This document shows positions 31,964 through 39,515 of a stretch of DNA of 44,083 nt, in pieces (positions within the stretch are counted from its first letter, which is position 1; every line of letters starts with the position of its first letter). The translations under genes and the position numbers were made by a program. The notes below the pieces were generated by a model, which worked only from the letters and a program-made list of their open reading frames with translations, was not told the DNA's origin and did no database searches. Source of the DNA: Sphingomonas sp. Y57 (GTDB lineage: Bacteria; Pseudomonadota; Alphaproteobacteria; Sphingomonadales; Sphingomonadaceae); the NCBI RefSeq assembly GCF_001015195.1, contig NZ_LDES01000033.1:1-44083 (forward strand), read 5' to 3'.

Positions 31964-32223
31964 TGAAAACCCTTTCCAGCCCGGGCGGCCGCCATGGCCG
32001 CTCGCGGCGTCGCACCGTCTATTGCGGGCGTCAGCCTGTCGCAAGGCTGAACGGCGATCCCGCGGTCCGGCCTCGCCGCCTTAACTCCGATTGATTTGAT
32101 CGCGTTTTTATAGCTAGATGGAATCGGAACGGGCCTGATGGGGCAGGTTTCGTCGGTGGCGGCAGCTATTCGTACCCGATGAGCATTTGCCGGTCTGACC
32201 ATGACGTCGAAGGGGGTCGCTTT

Positions 32224-32502
32224 GTGATCAGATCAGAACTGGTACAGTTGCTGTCGCAGGACAATCCTGACCTTTCTCCCAAAGAAGTGGAGAAGATCGT
32301 GGCAACGCTTTTCGACGCGATTACCAAGCGCCTGGCGGAAGGCGGTCGCGTCGAGCTTCGCGGTTTCGGTGCCTTCTCTACGCGGGCACGGAGCGCCCGT
32401 ATCGGGCGCAATCCCAGGACTGGCGATACGGTGCCCGTGTCGGCCAAGCGCGTTCCCTATTTCAAGCCTGGAAAGGAAATGCGGGCCCGCCTGAACGTCT
32501 GA
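32224..32502 (+). CDS. ihfB: Integration host factor subunit beta
   Basis: The product has 92 residues from a GTG start: (M)[67 protein letters not shown]. The GRNPxTG beta-arm holding the DNA-intercalating proline and the final [17 protein letters not shown] are the IHF/HU family marks. [11 protein letters not shown] and the Ser/Lys pattern favour IHF beta over HU. GAAGGGGG before GTG supports the start; an earlier in-frame ATG at 32179 would add an unconserved 15-residue tail. IHF bends DNA and is also used by many phage integrases. Confidence 0.9.
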   Translation: MIRSELVQLLSQDNPDLSPKEVEKIVATLFDAITKRLAEGGRVELRGFGAFSTRARSARIGRNPRTGDTVPVSAKRVPYFKPGKEMRARLNV

Positions 32503-32571
32503 ACGGGCGGCCGGGCCGATTCGCGCTTGGCGTGCCCGGCGGGGCTGGTTATGCACCGCGGCTGTGGCGCT

Positions 32572-32907
32572 GCGGGCGTGGCGAAACTGGTAGACGCAAC
32601 GGACTTGAACATATGTCGAGTGCCCGTCGGGAAACCGATGGTGCAGAACTGCTCAAATTCGGGGAAGCCTGTTTCCTGGTGATCCCGAGCCAAGCCGCCG
32701 GCCTTCCGGCCAGCGGAAGGTGTAGAGACTAGACGGGCAGCGCCTACGTCCGCCCTCCTTTTGAAGGTGACGGATAAGGCGAAGGGATAGTCCAGACCAC
32801 GAACGGTACCGGCCCAACTGGCGCGGACCGGCGGCGAAAGCCGAAGTGGTACGAAAATCCGTAAGGTCGCGAGACCTGTGGGGGTTCGATTCCCCCCGCC
32901 CGCACCA
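32572..32907 (+). tRNA. tRNA-Leu(UAA) interrupted by a group I intron
   Basis: Exon 1 is 32572-32606 and exon 2 is 32854-32907. Joined, they give an 89-nt tRNA with encoded CCA: acceptor stem GCGGGCG/CGCCCGC, anticodon stem ACGGA/TCCGT, loop CTTAAAA with anticodon TAA, a long variable arm (GGTCGCGAGACC) as in leucine tRNAs, T-arm GGGGG-TTCGATT-CCCCC and discriminator A. The intron divides U34 from A35. It must be spliced for leucine UUA decoding. Confidence 0.95.
32607..32853 (+). ncRNA. Group I self-splicing intron in tRNA-Leu(UAA)
   Basis: The intron has 247 nt. Exon 1 ends in U and the intron ends in G (32853). P1 can be drawn: ACUUGA (32603-32608) pairs with UCGAGU (32616-32621), placing U32606 opposite G32618 as the required U-G pair. 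Core elements are visible in order: P (AAATTCGGGGAAGCC, 32655-32669), Q (GATCCCGAGCCAAGCC, 32681-32696), R (TGTAGAGACTAGACGG, 32721-32736) and S (AAGGGATAGTCC, 32782-32793). No long open frame with endonuclease motifs lies inside, so it is not itself mobile. Size and insertion point match cyanobacterial tRNA-Leu introns. Confidence 0.93.
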
Positions 32908-32948
32908 CCCCCGCCTGGGATCCGCCTCTTCGACCTTGGTCGATCATC

Positions 32949-33026
32949 GGCAATTGTTAGCATGTGCAAAGTCGCGATTTGCATGGGCTTTTTCTATTTC
33001 GTCCGTCGGGCTTTTGGGGCAATTGT
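32949..33026. promoter_or_regulatory. Upstream region of polysaccharide export operon with repeats
   Basis: GGCAATTGT occurs at 32949-32957 and again at 33018-33026. Between them TGCAAA-N7-TTTGCA (32965-32983) is a perfect inverted repeat in an otherwise GC-rich stretch. These lie upstream of the Wza-like gene and are good candidates for a promoter with regulator sites. No promoter hexamers are assigned with confidence. The region 32,908-33,091 has no gene of its own. Confidence 0.4.
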
Positions 33027-33091
33027 CACGAGAGCCCAGGCGCCAGCTCGCCCGATTGGAGCCTCCGAGGCGGGAAGCGATGGGGGCGGTG

Positions 33092-33727
33092 ATGCGTAAA
33101 GGGGACATGGTGAAGGCGATCGTATCGATCATGGCTGGGGCGTTGCTCGGTGTCGTGCCGACATTGGTCGCTGCTCAGCAGCAGCCGGCCGCCACGCCCG
33201 CGGCATCCGCGGCGGCGCCGCTCAAGCCCTATCGGATCAATCCGGGCGACGAGATCGAGATCTACGTGTGGGGCGACGAGCGGCTCCAGCGCGTGCTCAA
33301 GGTGTTGCCCGACGGCAGCGTCTCCTTTCCTCTGGTCGGCAGGATCGACGCTCTCAACAAGCTGCCGACCGATCTCGAAGGGGTGATCGCGGCCGGGCTG
33401 GCCGACCAGTATCGCAACACCGTCCCGCGGGTGACCGTGTCGGTCAAGAATCCGAGCGGTCTCAGCTTCTCGGTCGCCGGCAAGGTGCGCGCGCCGGGAG
33501 CGTTCACGCCGGGTCATTATGTCAATGTGCTGGAGGCGATCAGCGTCGCCGGCGGGCCGACCGAGTTCGCCGACCTCAGTCGGGTGAAGATCTATCGCAA
33601 GCAAGGCTCCCAGATCCAGGTGATCGACGTCCGGCTCGATACCGCGATGAAAGGCTCGCCATCGGCCGCCGACCTGCGCGGTGCGATTGTCGAGTTGCAG
33701 AGCGGCGACACCGTGGTGGTGCCATGA
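33092..33727 (+). CDS. Polysaccharide export outer-membrane protein (Wza/GumB-like)
   Basis: The product has 211 residues. A signal peptide (MVKAIVSIMAGALLGVVPTLVAA after a basic start) is followed by the Poly_export domain: YRINPGDEIEIYVWGDERLQRVLKVLPDGSVSFPLVGRIDA, then a SLBB-type unit VSVKNPSGLSFSVAGKVRAPGAFTPGHYVNVLEAISVAGG. It would form the outer-membrane exit for polysaccharide. There is no lipobox cysteine, which is unlike E. coli Wza. Starts at 33080, 33092 and 33107 are all possible; the GGGGG spacing slightly favours 33092. The stop overlaps the next start by ATGA. Confidence 0.88.
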   Translation: MRKGDMVKAIVSIMAGALLGVVPTLVAAQQQPAATPAASAAAPLKPYRINPGDEIEIYVWGDERLQRVLKVLPDGSVSFPLVGRIDALNKLPTDLEGVIAAGLADQYRNTVPRVTVSVKNPSGLSFSVAGKVRAPGAFTPGHYVNVLEAISVAGGPTEFADLSRVKIYRKQGSQIQVIDVRLDTAMKGSPSAADLRGAIVELQSGDTVVVP

Positions 33728-34929
33728 ACGACGGGGGGCATCGGGGGATGCGTTGGTCCATGGCGATCCTGGCGGGCGCCGCCGCCGCCGTTGTCGCGGG
33801 TGCGCCCGCGCGCTCGGCGACGACGCGCTTCACGCTCGAGACCGACTATCGGCTGGGCTATGACACCAATCCCTTCCTGTCGGCCGGAGGCGACCTGTCG
33901 GCCACCTATATCGAGACCAGCATCGCTCCGAAGCTGGTCCGGCAATCGGAAAAGGGACAGATAGCCTTGTCGGGTCATTTCGACAGGACGGGCTATCTCG
34001 AAAATTATGGCAAGGCCGACAGCTATGGCGGCGAGCTGGAGATGCAGCAGCGCCTCTCGCCCAAGCTGAGCGCCTTCGCGGCGCTGCGCTACGACAGCTC
34101 GATCATCGGCCAGGGAAGCGATAACGTCACCGGCGACCCCATCGACAATCCGGACGTCAACCTGATCGGCCTGCGCCGCCGCGCCGATATCTTCAGCGCC
34201 AGCGGCGGGTTCGAATATCAGGTCGGCCCGAAGGATTCGATCTCGGTCGACGGTGGCTATACCGCGACCCGATACCGCAACGGGCCACCGGGCAATGATT
34301 CGGACAATTATGGCGGACGCGTCGGCTGGAAACGCGCGATCAGCGCGCGGTCGAAGATCGGTATCAGCGGGTCGATCTACAAGATCGAATATGACACGCC
34401 GGGCCTCAGCACGTTGATCATGCAGCCATCGGTGACCTTCTCGTCGCAGTTGAGCCCGACCTGGACGATCGACGCATCGCTGGGCGTGTCGTTCAGCGAT
34501 CTGTCGCTGCCCTTCACTGTGCCGGGCGCGCCCCGCAGTGCCTCCACCACCGGCCTGTCGGGTTCGCTCCAGCTCTGCCACGATGGCGCCAGGGACCATT
34601 TCTGCTTCTTCGGGGACCGGTCGGTCAGCGCTTCGGGAGCGGGCGGCACGGTCGAGCAGACCCAGCTCGGCGTCAACTACCGCCGCCAGCTGACCGAACG
34701 CGTCGGCGCCAGCTGGACTGGCAGCTATGTGCGCAGCAAGTCGCAGGCGGGGCTGCTCGGCGGCACGCGGCAGTTCGTCACCGGCATCGCCGGCGTCGAC
34801 TGGCAGCTGTTCCGCAGCCTCACCGTCGGCGCCCAGGGCCGCTATCGCGACGTCTATGGCCAGGGCGTGCCGATCAAGGCCGATATCGGCGGAGAAATCT
34901 TCGCCCGGCTGAAGCTTACGGCCCGCTGA
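33724..34929 (+). CDS. Outer-membrane beta-barrel protein of export operon
   Basis: The product has 401 residues. A signal peptide (MRWSMAILAGAAAAVVAGAPARSA within residues 9-32) precedes alternating beta strands such as RFTLETDYRLGYDTNPFLSAGG, SKIGISGSIYKIEYDTPG and a final strand ending in aromatic/basic residues (GEIFARLKLTAR). This fits the BBP2_2-type barrel family that accompanies EPS export genes in sphingomonads. Its role in secretion is likely but unproven. It sits within the operon, overlapping both neighbours by one to four bases. Confidence 0.8.
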   Translation: MNDGGHRGMRWSMAILAGAAAAVVAGAPARSATTRFTLETDYRLGYDTNPFLSAGGDLSATYIETSIAPKLVRQSEKGQIALSGHFDRTGYLENYGKADSYGGELEMQQRLSPKLSAFAALRYDSSIIGQGSDNVTGDPIDNPDVNLIGLRRRADIFSASGGFEYQVGPKDSISVDGGYTATRYRNGPPGNDSDNYGGRVGWKRAISARSKIGISGSIYKIEYDTPGLSTLIMQPSVTFSSQLSPTWTIDASLGVSFSDLSLPFTVPGAPRSASTTGLSGSLQLCHDGARDHFCFFGDRSVSASGAGGTVEQTQLGVNYRRQLTERVGASWTGSYVRSKSQAGLLGGTRQFVTGIAGVDWQLFRSLTVGAQGRYRDVYGQGVPIKADIGGEIFARLKLTAR

Positions 34930-36380
34930 TGAGCGATCCGGTCGATCCGATCGGCGACGTCGAGCTTGCGGACGGCTTGCTGGCCTATCTGCCGCAGATC
35001 CTTGTCCAGCGTCGCTGGCTCGTGCTGATCCCGTTCATCGTCTGTGCGGGGACGGGCATCGGCCTCGCCTACGGCCTGCCGGCCCATTACCAGTCATCGG
35101 CCACCGTCATCGTCGAATCGAAGGAGCTGCCCGAGGCGATCGCCGCCACGACGGTCAACGACCTGATCGATCAGCGGATCGCCCGCATCAAGCAGCAGAT
35201 ATTGAGCCGGCCCGGCCTGATCGAGCTGATCCAGCAGAACGACCTCTATCTGTCGCAGCGCCGTTCCAAGTCGCTCTCCTCGATCATCGACATGATGCGC
35301 GACGCGACGGCGATCACGCCGGTGACGGCCGGCATCGACAAGCTCGCCGAGCGGCGCGGTACGTCGAACACCATCGCCTTCTCGGTCGCCTTCACCTACT
35401 CCGACCCGGCGAAGGCCCAGGCGGTGACGCAGCAGTTCACCGAAAGGCTGCTCAAGCTCGACAGCACGCAGATTTCAGCGCAGGCAGATGCGACGGTCGG
35501 CTTCCTCCGCGACCAGGCCGGTCAGATCCAGGGCCAGATCAGCGAGATCGAAGGCAAGATCGCGGAGATCAAGTCGCGCAACGGGCTGGCGCTGTCGCGG
35601 ATCGGCGGCTTCATCCCGTCGACCTCGAACTACGACGTCCAGATATCCCAGCTCCAGCGCGAGAATAGCGAACTGCAGGCGCGCCTCAACAGCGGGAGTA
35701 CCAATGCGGACGAGCGGGTATCGCAGGCGGAGGCGGGGCTCGCCGCGGCCCAGGCACTCTATTCGGACAACCATCCCGACGTTATCGCCGCGCGACAGCG
35801 GCTGACCGAGGCGCGCGCGGCGGCCAAGGCGAATACCGGCCCGCGCAACAATCCCGCGGTAAGCGCGCAGATCGCCGCCAACAACCGCACCATTGCCTCG
35901 CTCAGCAGCGCCAAGGCGGCCGACATGTCACGCGCCAGCGCCGCCGTCTCCGCGCAGAGCGCGGCGCCCGTGATCGAGGAGAGCATTCGCCAGCTCGAGG
36001 CCAAGGCGGATGGGCTGAGGTCGAATTACGACCGCATCTCGGCCAATCTGCTCGCGGCCGAGGCAGCGCAGAAGATGGCCGCCGAACAGCGCGGCGAGCG
36101 GCTGGTGCTGGTCGATCCGCCGACCCTGCCCGACGAACCTAATTCCCCCAATCGCGGATTGCTGATCATCGGCGGCTTCGCGGTCGGCATCACCATCGGT
36201 CTCGCCCTGGCGTTGCTCGTCGAACTGCTGCGCAGGCCGGTTCGCGGGGCCGCGGCGCTGCAGTCGCTGCTCGGGGTTGGCCCGCTGGTGGTGATCCCGA
36301 CCCTCAAGTCGAAGCAGCGCGGCAAGGGCCGTCGGCGCAAGGGCGGCTTCCTGTGGCGGCGCCGGGCGGTGCGGACATGA
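34929..36380 (+). CDS. Polysaccharide chain-length/co-polymerase protein (Wzz/GumC-like)
   Basis: The product has 483 residues. TM1 is near residues 35-57 (WLVLIPFIVCAGTGIGLAYGLPA) and TM2 near 405-428 (GLLIIGGFAVGITIGLALALLVELL). Between them lies a long periplasmic coiled coil (QAGQIQGQISEIEGKIAEIKSRNGLAL and QLEAKADGLRSNYDRISANLLAAEAAQ). This is the layout of Wzz/GumC co-polymerases, including the PNSPNRG-like proline motif (LPDEPNSPNRG) before TM2. The kinase partner is a separate gene downstream, as in alphaproteobacteria. It shares an ATGA overlap with it. Confidence 0.9.
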   Translation: MSDPVDPIGDVELADGLLAYLPQILVQRRWLVLIPFIVCAGTGIGLAYGLPAHYQSSATVIVESKELPEAIAATTVNDLIDQRIARIKQQILSRPGLIELIQQNDLYLSQRRSKSLSSIIDMMRDATAITPVTAGIDKLAERRGTSNTIAFSVAFTYSDPAKAQAVTQQFTERLLKLDSTQISAQADATVGFLRDQAGQIQGQISEIEGKIAEIKSRNGLALSRIGGFIPSTSNYDVQISQLQRENSELQARLNSGSTNADERVSQAEAGLAAAQALYSDNHPDVIAARQRLTEARAAAKANTGPRNNPAVSAQIAANNRTIASLSSAKAADMSRASAAVSAQSAAPVIEESIRQLEAKADGLRSNYDRISANLLAAEAAQKMAAEQRGERLVLVDPPTLPDEPNSPNRGLLIIGGFAVGITIGLALALLVELLRRPVRGAAALQSLLGVGPLVVIPTLKSKQRGKGRRRKGGFLWRRRAVRT

Positions 36381-37162
36381 GCTATGTCCCGCCCGAACCG
36401 GTCGAGCCCGCCGCGCCCGCACCGGGTGAGGTAGACCGTGCCACCGGCTTCGAGAAGCTGCGCGAGACGGGAATTTACGGCTTCGACAGCCGCGACGTGC
36501 GCTCGCGCCCCTTCACCCTGCTGCGTGCCCAGATACTGCGGATCGCGCGAGCGCGCGGCTGGCGGATCATCGGCATCACTTCGCCGACGCCGAAGGTCGG
36601 CAAGAGCTTCGTGGCATCCAATCTCGCCGCGGCGCTCGCCCGGACGCCCGACCTCCACACCTATCTGTTCGACTTCGACCTGCGCCGTTCGACGATCGCC
36701 GGCAATTTCGGGCTGAAGGGCGACGTCGGCGTCTCGCACTATCTCGACGGGACGATCAACGACTTGCGGCAGGTGGCGCGAACCATTCCCGGCGAGCAGC
36801 TCACCATCTTCCCCAGTTATCGCAACGCCGCCGCCTCGGACGAGCTGATGGCGTCGACCCGGATGGATTCGCTGATCGCGGCGATGCGCCAGCTGCCGGA
36901 GAACAGCCTGTGTCTGTGCGATCTGCCGCCGGTCTTCGCGAATGACGATGCGGTCATCGTCAGTCAGAAGATCGATGCCTATCTGATGATCGTCGAGGAC
37001 GGCGTCACCACGCGCAAGCAGATCCGCGACAGCTTCCGGCTGCTCACGCCTGCGCCGTGCATCGGCACGGTCCTCAATCGCTACAATGCCGGCTTCGCCG
37101 CGGACGACTATGGTTATGGCTATGGCCAGGCCAAGCGCTATGGCGGCTATTACAACGACTGA
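36377..37162 (+). CDS. BY-kinase-like protein (CpsD/CapB/Wzc-type, cytoplasmic)
   Basis: The product has 261 residues. Walker A is ITSPTPKVGKSF (67-78; the usual GEGKT is replaced by KVGKS), Walker A' is YLFDFDLRRS (96-105) and Walker B is LCLCDLPPVFANDD (178-191). A tyrosine cluster ends the protein (Tyr245, 247, 249, 255, 258, 259). These are the marks of bacterial tyrosine kinases that partner Wzz. RARGWRII opens the kinase core. It probably controls polymer length or export by autophosphorylation. The variant Walker A keeps the catalytic lysine and serine, so activity is plausible. Confidence 0.85.
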   Translation: MSYVPPEPVEPAAPAPGEVDRATGFEKLRETGIYGFDSRDVRSRPFTLLRAQILRIARARGWRIIGITSPTPKVGKSFVASNLAAALARTPDLHTYLFDFDLRRSTIAGNFGLKGDVGVSHYLDGTINDLRQVARTIPGEQLTIFPSYRNAAASDELMASTRMDSLIAAMRQLPENSLCLCDLPPVFANDDAVIVSQKIDAYLMIVEDGVTTRKQIRDSFRLLTPAPCIGTVLNRYNAGFAADDYGYGYGQAKRYGGYYND

Positions 37163-37202
37163 TCCGCGACCTCACGCGCGGATCATGGGCGGGAGGGCGG
37201 TA

Positions 37203-37991
37203 ATGAAGGCAGTGGGTCGGGTCTGGACGCTGGCGGTGCTCGCCGGAGCCGCCGGTATCGCGATCGCAGCGGCGCCCGAGGCGACGACGTTCCTCGATCC
37301 CGGCTATCTCAACCTCGCCGATGTCATCCCGCCAGCGCCGATCCCGGAGGAGGCACGTGGAGTTGCGGACCGCGAGGTCTTCAAGCTCACCCGTGCCCTT
37401 AAGGGTACGCCGCGCTGGGAGATGGCGGTGGCGGACGTGCGCGGGGACACGGCGTCGATGATGCGGGGCTTCGCCTGTGCGACCCGGATCGCGATGACGC
37501 CAACCAACGCGCCACGGACGGCGGCGCTGCTCGAGCAGGCGTCGCGCGATGCCCGTCGCGGGACCAATACCCTCAAGGCCTTCTACAAGAAGAAGCGGCC
37601 TTTCCTGATCGATTCGGGAGAAACCTGCGAGCCCCAGACCGACGAGCTTGCGCAGAGCTACGACTACCCCTCGGGGCATGCGACGCGGGGCTGGACCTGG
37701 GGCCTCGTCCTGGCCGAGGTGCTGCACGAACGTGCCGGACCCATCCTGGCCCGCGCCCGCGCCTATGGCGACAGCCGGATCGTCTGCGGGGTCCACAATA
37801 TGAGCGCAGTGGAGGCAGGCCGGATGGTGGCGTCCTCGACGCTCGCGGTGGTGCGTACCGAGCGGGCCTATATCGACATGGCGGCGGCGGCCCGCGCCGA
37901 GCTGGCCACCCTTCCGAAGCTCAACGATGCCGCGTCTGCGCAGGCCTGCTCGGCTGAGGACCTGCTCGTCACCCAACCCATTTTCCGCTGA
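37203..37991 (+). CDS. Class A acid phosphatase homologue (PAP2 superfamily), motif aspartate lost
   Basis: The product has 262 residues. A signal peptide (VGRVWTLAVLAGAAGIAIAAA) and the three motif parts are visible: KAFYKKKRP (K-X6-RP), YPSGH (PSGH) and SRIVCGVHNMSA. Family consensus for the last part is SR-X5-H-X3-D; here position +4 after the histidine is alanine (codon GCA), not aspartate. The reaction would be removal of phosphate from a phosphomonoester, possibly a lipid-linked intermediate. The missing Asp may weaken activity. GGGAGG before 37203 supports this start over 37086 or 37185. It follows the export operon by 40 bases. Confidence 0.82.
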   Translation: MKAVGRVWTLAVLAGAAGIAIAAAPEATTFLDPGYLNLADVIPPAPIPEEARGVADREVFKLTRALKGTPRWEMAVADVRGDTASMMRGFACATRIAMTPTNAPRTAALLEQASRDARRGTNTLKAFYKKKRPFLIDSGETCEPQTDELAQSYDYPSGHATRGWTWGLVLAEVLHERAGPILARARAYGDSRIVCGVHNMSAVEAGRMVASSTLAVVRTERAYIDMAAAARAELATLPKLNDAASAQACSAEDLLVTQPIFR

Positions 37992-38015
37992 TTTTCAACG
38001 AACCCAAGCAACGAA

Positions 38016-38045
38016 AAAGGCCGTGCCCGGTGGGGCACGGCCTTT
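38016..38045. terminator. Bidirectional intrinsic terminator
   Basis: AAAGGCCGTGCCC (38016-38028) pairs perfectly with GGGCACGGCCTTT (38033-38045) around a 4-nt loop, giving A/T runs on both sides. It lies between the phosphatase gene and the convergent lipoprotein gene and can end both. Confidence 0.9.
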
Positions 38046-38085
38046 CGAATCGCTATGGCGGCCGCCAGAGCGGCCACCCGCCGGA

Positions 38086-38283
38086 TCAGAGCGCGTTCGA
38101 AGCGTTGTCCGCCGGAGCAGCCGCGTTCGAATCCGCCAGAGCGGCGTTGGTGTCGGCCATCGCATCAGCAGCGTTGTCGACAACAACGGTGTTGTTCTCG
38201 GCGGGGGCTTCAGCCTTGGGCTTGCAAGCCGCGACGGTCAGCGAAGCAGCGGCGATAAGCGAAAGGGCAACGATCTTCTTCAT
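38086..38283 (-). CDS. Small Asn/Ala/Asp-rich lipoprotein
   Basis: The product has 65 residues. The N-terminus MKKIVALSLIAAASLTVAAC is a lipoprotein signal with lipobox VAAC. The mature part is an N/A/D-rich low-complexity chain (VVVDNAADAMADTNAALADSNAAAPADNASNAL). Similar small lipoproteins occur singly in sphingomonads with no known role. A purine-rich GGAGAA precedes the ATG. The 38,284-38,422 gap upstream holds its promoter and a GTTTC/GAAAC hairpin after mlaA. Confidence 0.75.
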   Translation of the reverse strand: MKKIVALSLIAAASLTVAACKPKAEAPAENNTVVVDNAADAMADTNAALADSNAAAPADNASNAL

Positions 38284-38422
38284 GATCGAATTCTCCGGAA
38301 GTGAATTAAAAAAGAGAGTGGCTCGAACGATTCCAATCACGTTCAGGCTTGTTTCCCCCCGAAACAGGCTCGGACTTCTTACAGTTTTGCGCAGTGCGAT
38401 GCAATGTCTCTTGTTCCGGTAG

Positions 38423-39370
38423 TTAATTCGGCTGTTTGGGTTGCTCGGAAGTGACGGGAAGCGCGAGCTCCCCGGCCGTTTCGGAGCCGTCCTGAGGGGA
38501 GGGCGCTGCGCCAGGCTGATCGGGGAACGGAGCCGTATCAGTTCCCGGAATTCCTGCATCCGCGTCGGCTGCGCCGAGGCCGTCGTCGGCGATCGGATTC
38601 GCCGCCGCGTCGGCCGCGGCGGCCGCTTCCGCCGATGCGTCGTCACCATCCTGGTTGAGAATTTCGGCCCGCCGGCGCTGCAGAAAAGCCGACCGCGCCG
38701 CGGCATAGGGGTCGAGCGCGGACTCCAGGAAGCTGTCGGCGCCGGTCGCGATCAGCCCGTCGCGGATGCTGATGATCTCCAGTGCGGTCATGCCGGTGGG
38801 CAGGCCCTTGGGCAGGCCGCATTCGCGCAGGCAAACCCGATAGGGGTCGGCGAGCTGGGACATGCCGGTGCCTACGCCGTCGCGCAGCGTCGACGGGCCG
38901 AGCAGGGGCAGGACCAGATAGGGGCCGCCATTGGCGCCCCAGGCCGCGAGCGTCTGGCCGAAATCCTCCGCCGCCGGGCGCACGCCCATGCGGGTCGCCT
39001 GGTCGAACAGGCCGCCAATGCCGACCGTGGTGTTGATCAGGAACCGCCCGAGGTTGCGAACCGCCCGGTCGCCCTTGCCCTGCAGCACGTTGTTGATGAA
39101 GGAGAAGGGCTCCCCGACATTGGCGAAGAAGTTGCGGACGCCGTCGCGCGCCGGCCGGGGGGTGACCGCCCGGTAGACCTGGGTGACCGGCTTGACCACG
39201 ACCTTGTCGGCGCCGCGGTTGACCGCCCAGACCGCGCGGTTGAAGCCTTCCAGCGGATCCTTCTCGGCCAGCCGGTCGGTCCCCACCCGCGTCGTGGTGC
39301 ACGCCGACAGGGTCAGGCCGAGCGCAACGACGCCGATCATCCTGGCCAGGGCTGGCCGCGAAGCATGCAT
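38423..39370 (-). CDS. mlaA: MlaA/VacJ-family outer-membrane lipoprotein
   Basis: The product has 315 residues. A lipobox LSAC ends the signal peptide. The family core follows: DPLEGFNRAVWAVNRGADKVVVKPVTQVYRAVTPRPARDGVRNFFANVGEPFSFINNVLQGKGDRAVRNLGRFLINTTVGIGGLFDQA. MlaA removes misplaced phospholipids from the outer leaflet and passes them to MlaC. The C-terminal 70 residues are an Ala/Asp/Pro-rich tail absent from E. coli MlaA. Partner mla transport genes are not in the window. ATG at 39370 chosen because it begins the signal peptide. Confidence 0.92.
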   Translation of the reverse strand: MHASRPALARMIGVVALGLTLSACTTTRVGTDRLAEKDPLEGFNRAVWAVNRGADKVVVKPVTQVYRAVTPRPARDGVRNFFANVGEPFSFINNVLQGKGDRAVRNLGRFLINTTVGIGGLFDQATRMGVRPAAEDFGQTLAAWGANGGPYLVLPLLGPSTLRDGVGTGMSQLADPYRVCLRECGLPKGLPTGMTALEIISIRDGLIATGADSFLESALDPYAAARSAFLQRRRAEILNQDGDDASAEAAAAADAAANPIADDGLGAADADAGIPGTDTAPFPDQPGAAPSPQDGSETAGELALPVTSEQPKQPN

Positions 39371-39489
39371 TGTCGATGTCCCCTTTTGGGCTGATGGAGC
39401 CGGCAACCTCTACTCCTGAAACAAGGCGCGGTTCCGCGCCGCAACCGAATGCCCCGCATGGCTGGCCCGGGCAAGCGCCTTGACCACAT

Positions 39490-39505
39490 ATAAAGATTTC
39501 TTTAT
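39490..39505 (+). promoter_or_regulatory. Palindromic operator before the ArsR-methyltransferase gene
   Basis: ATAAAGA-TT-TCTTTAT is a perfect inverted repeat within an AT-rich stretch. It touches the start region of the ArsR-type gene and lies in the divergent gap with mlaA. ArsR-family proteins bind such palindromes, so autorepression and control of metF-metH are likely. Confidence 0.65.
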
Positions 39506-39515
39506 GTCTGTATAT

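Noticed and set aside
32532-32732. Open frame overlapping the tRNA-Leu and intron, possible homing endonuclease
   Set aside because: Only 66 codons, starts before the tRNA, and has no LAGLIDADG, GIY-YIG or HNH motif. The intron's RNA core explains the sequence.
32846-33091. Upstream extension of the Wza-like frame through the tRNA 3' exon
   Set aside because: It would translate tRNA sequence and place the signal peptide internally. Starts at 33080-33107 fit better.
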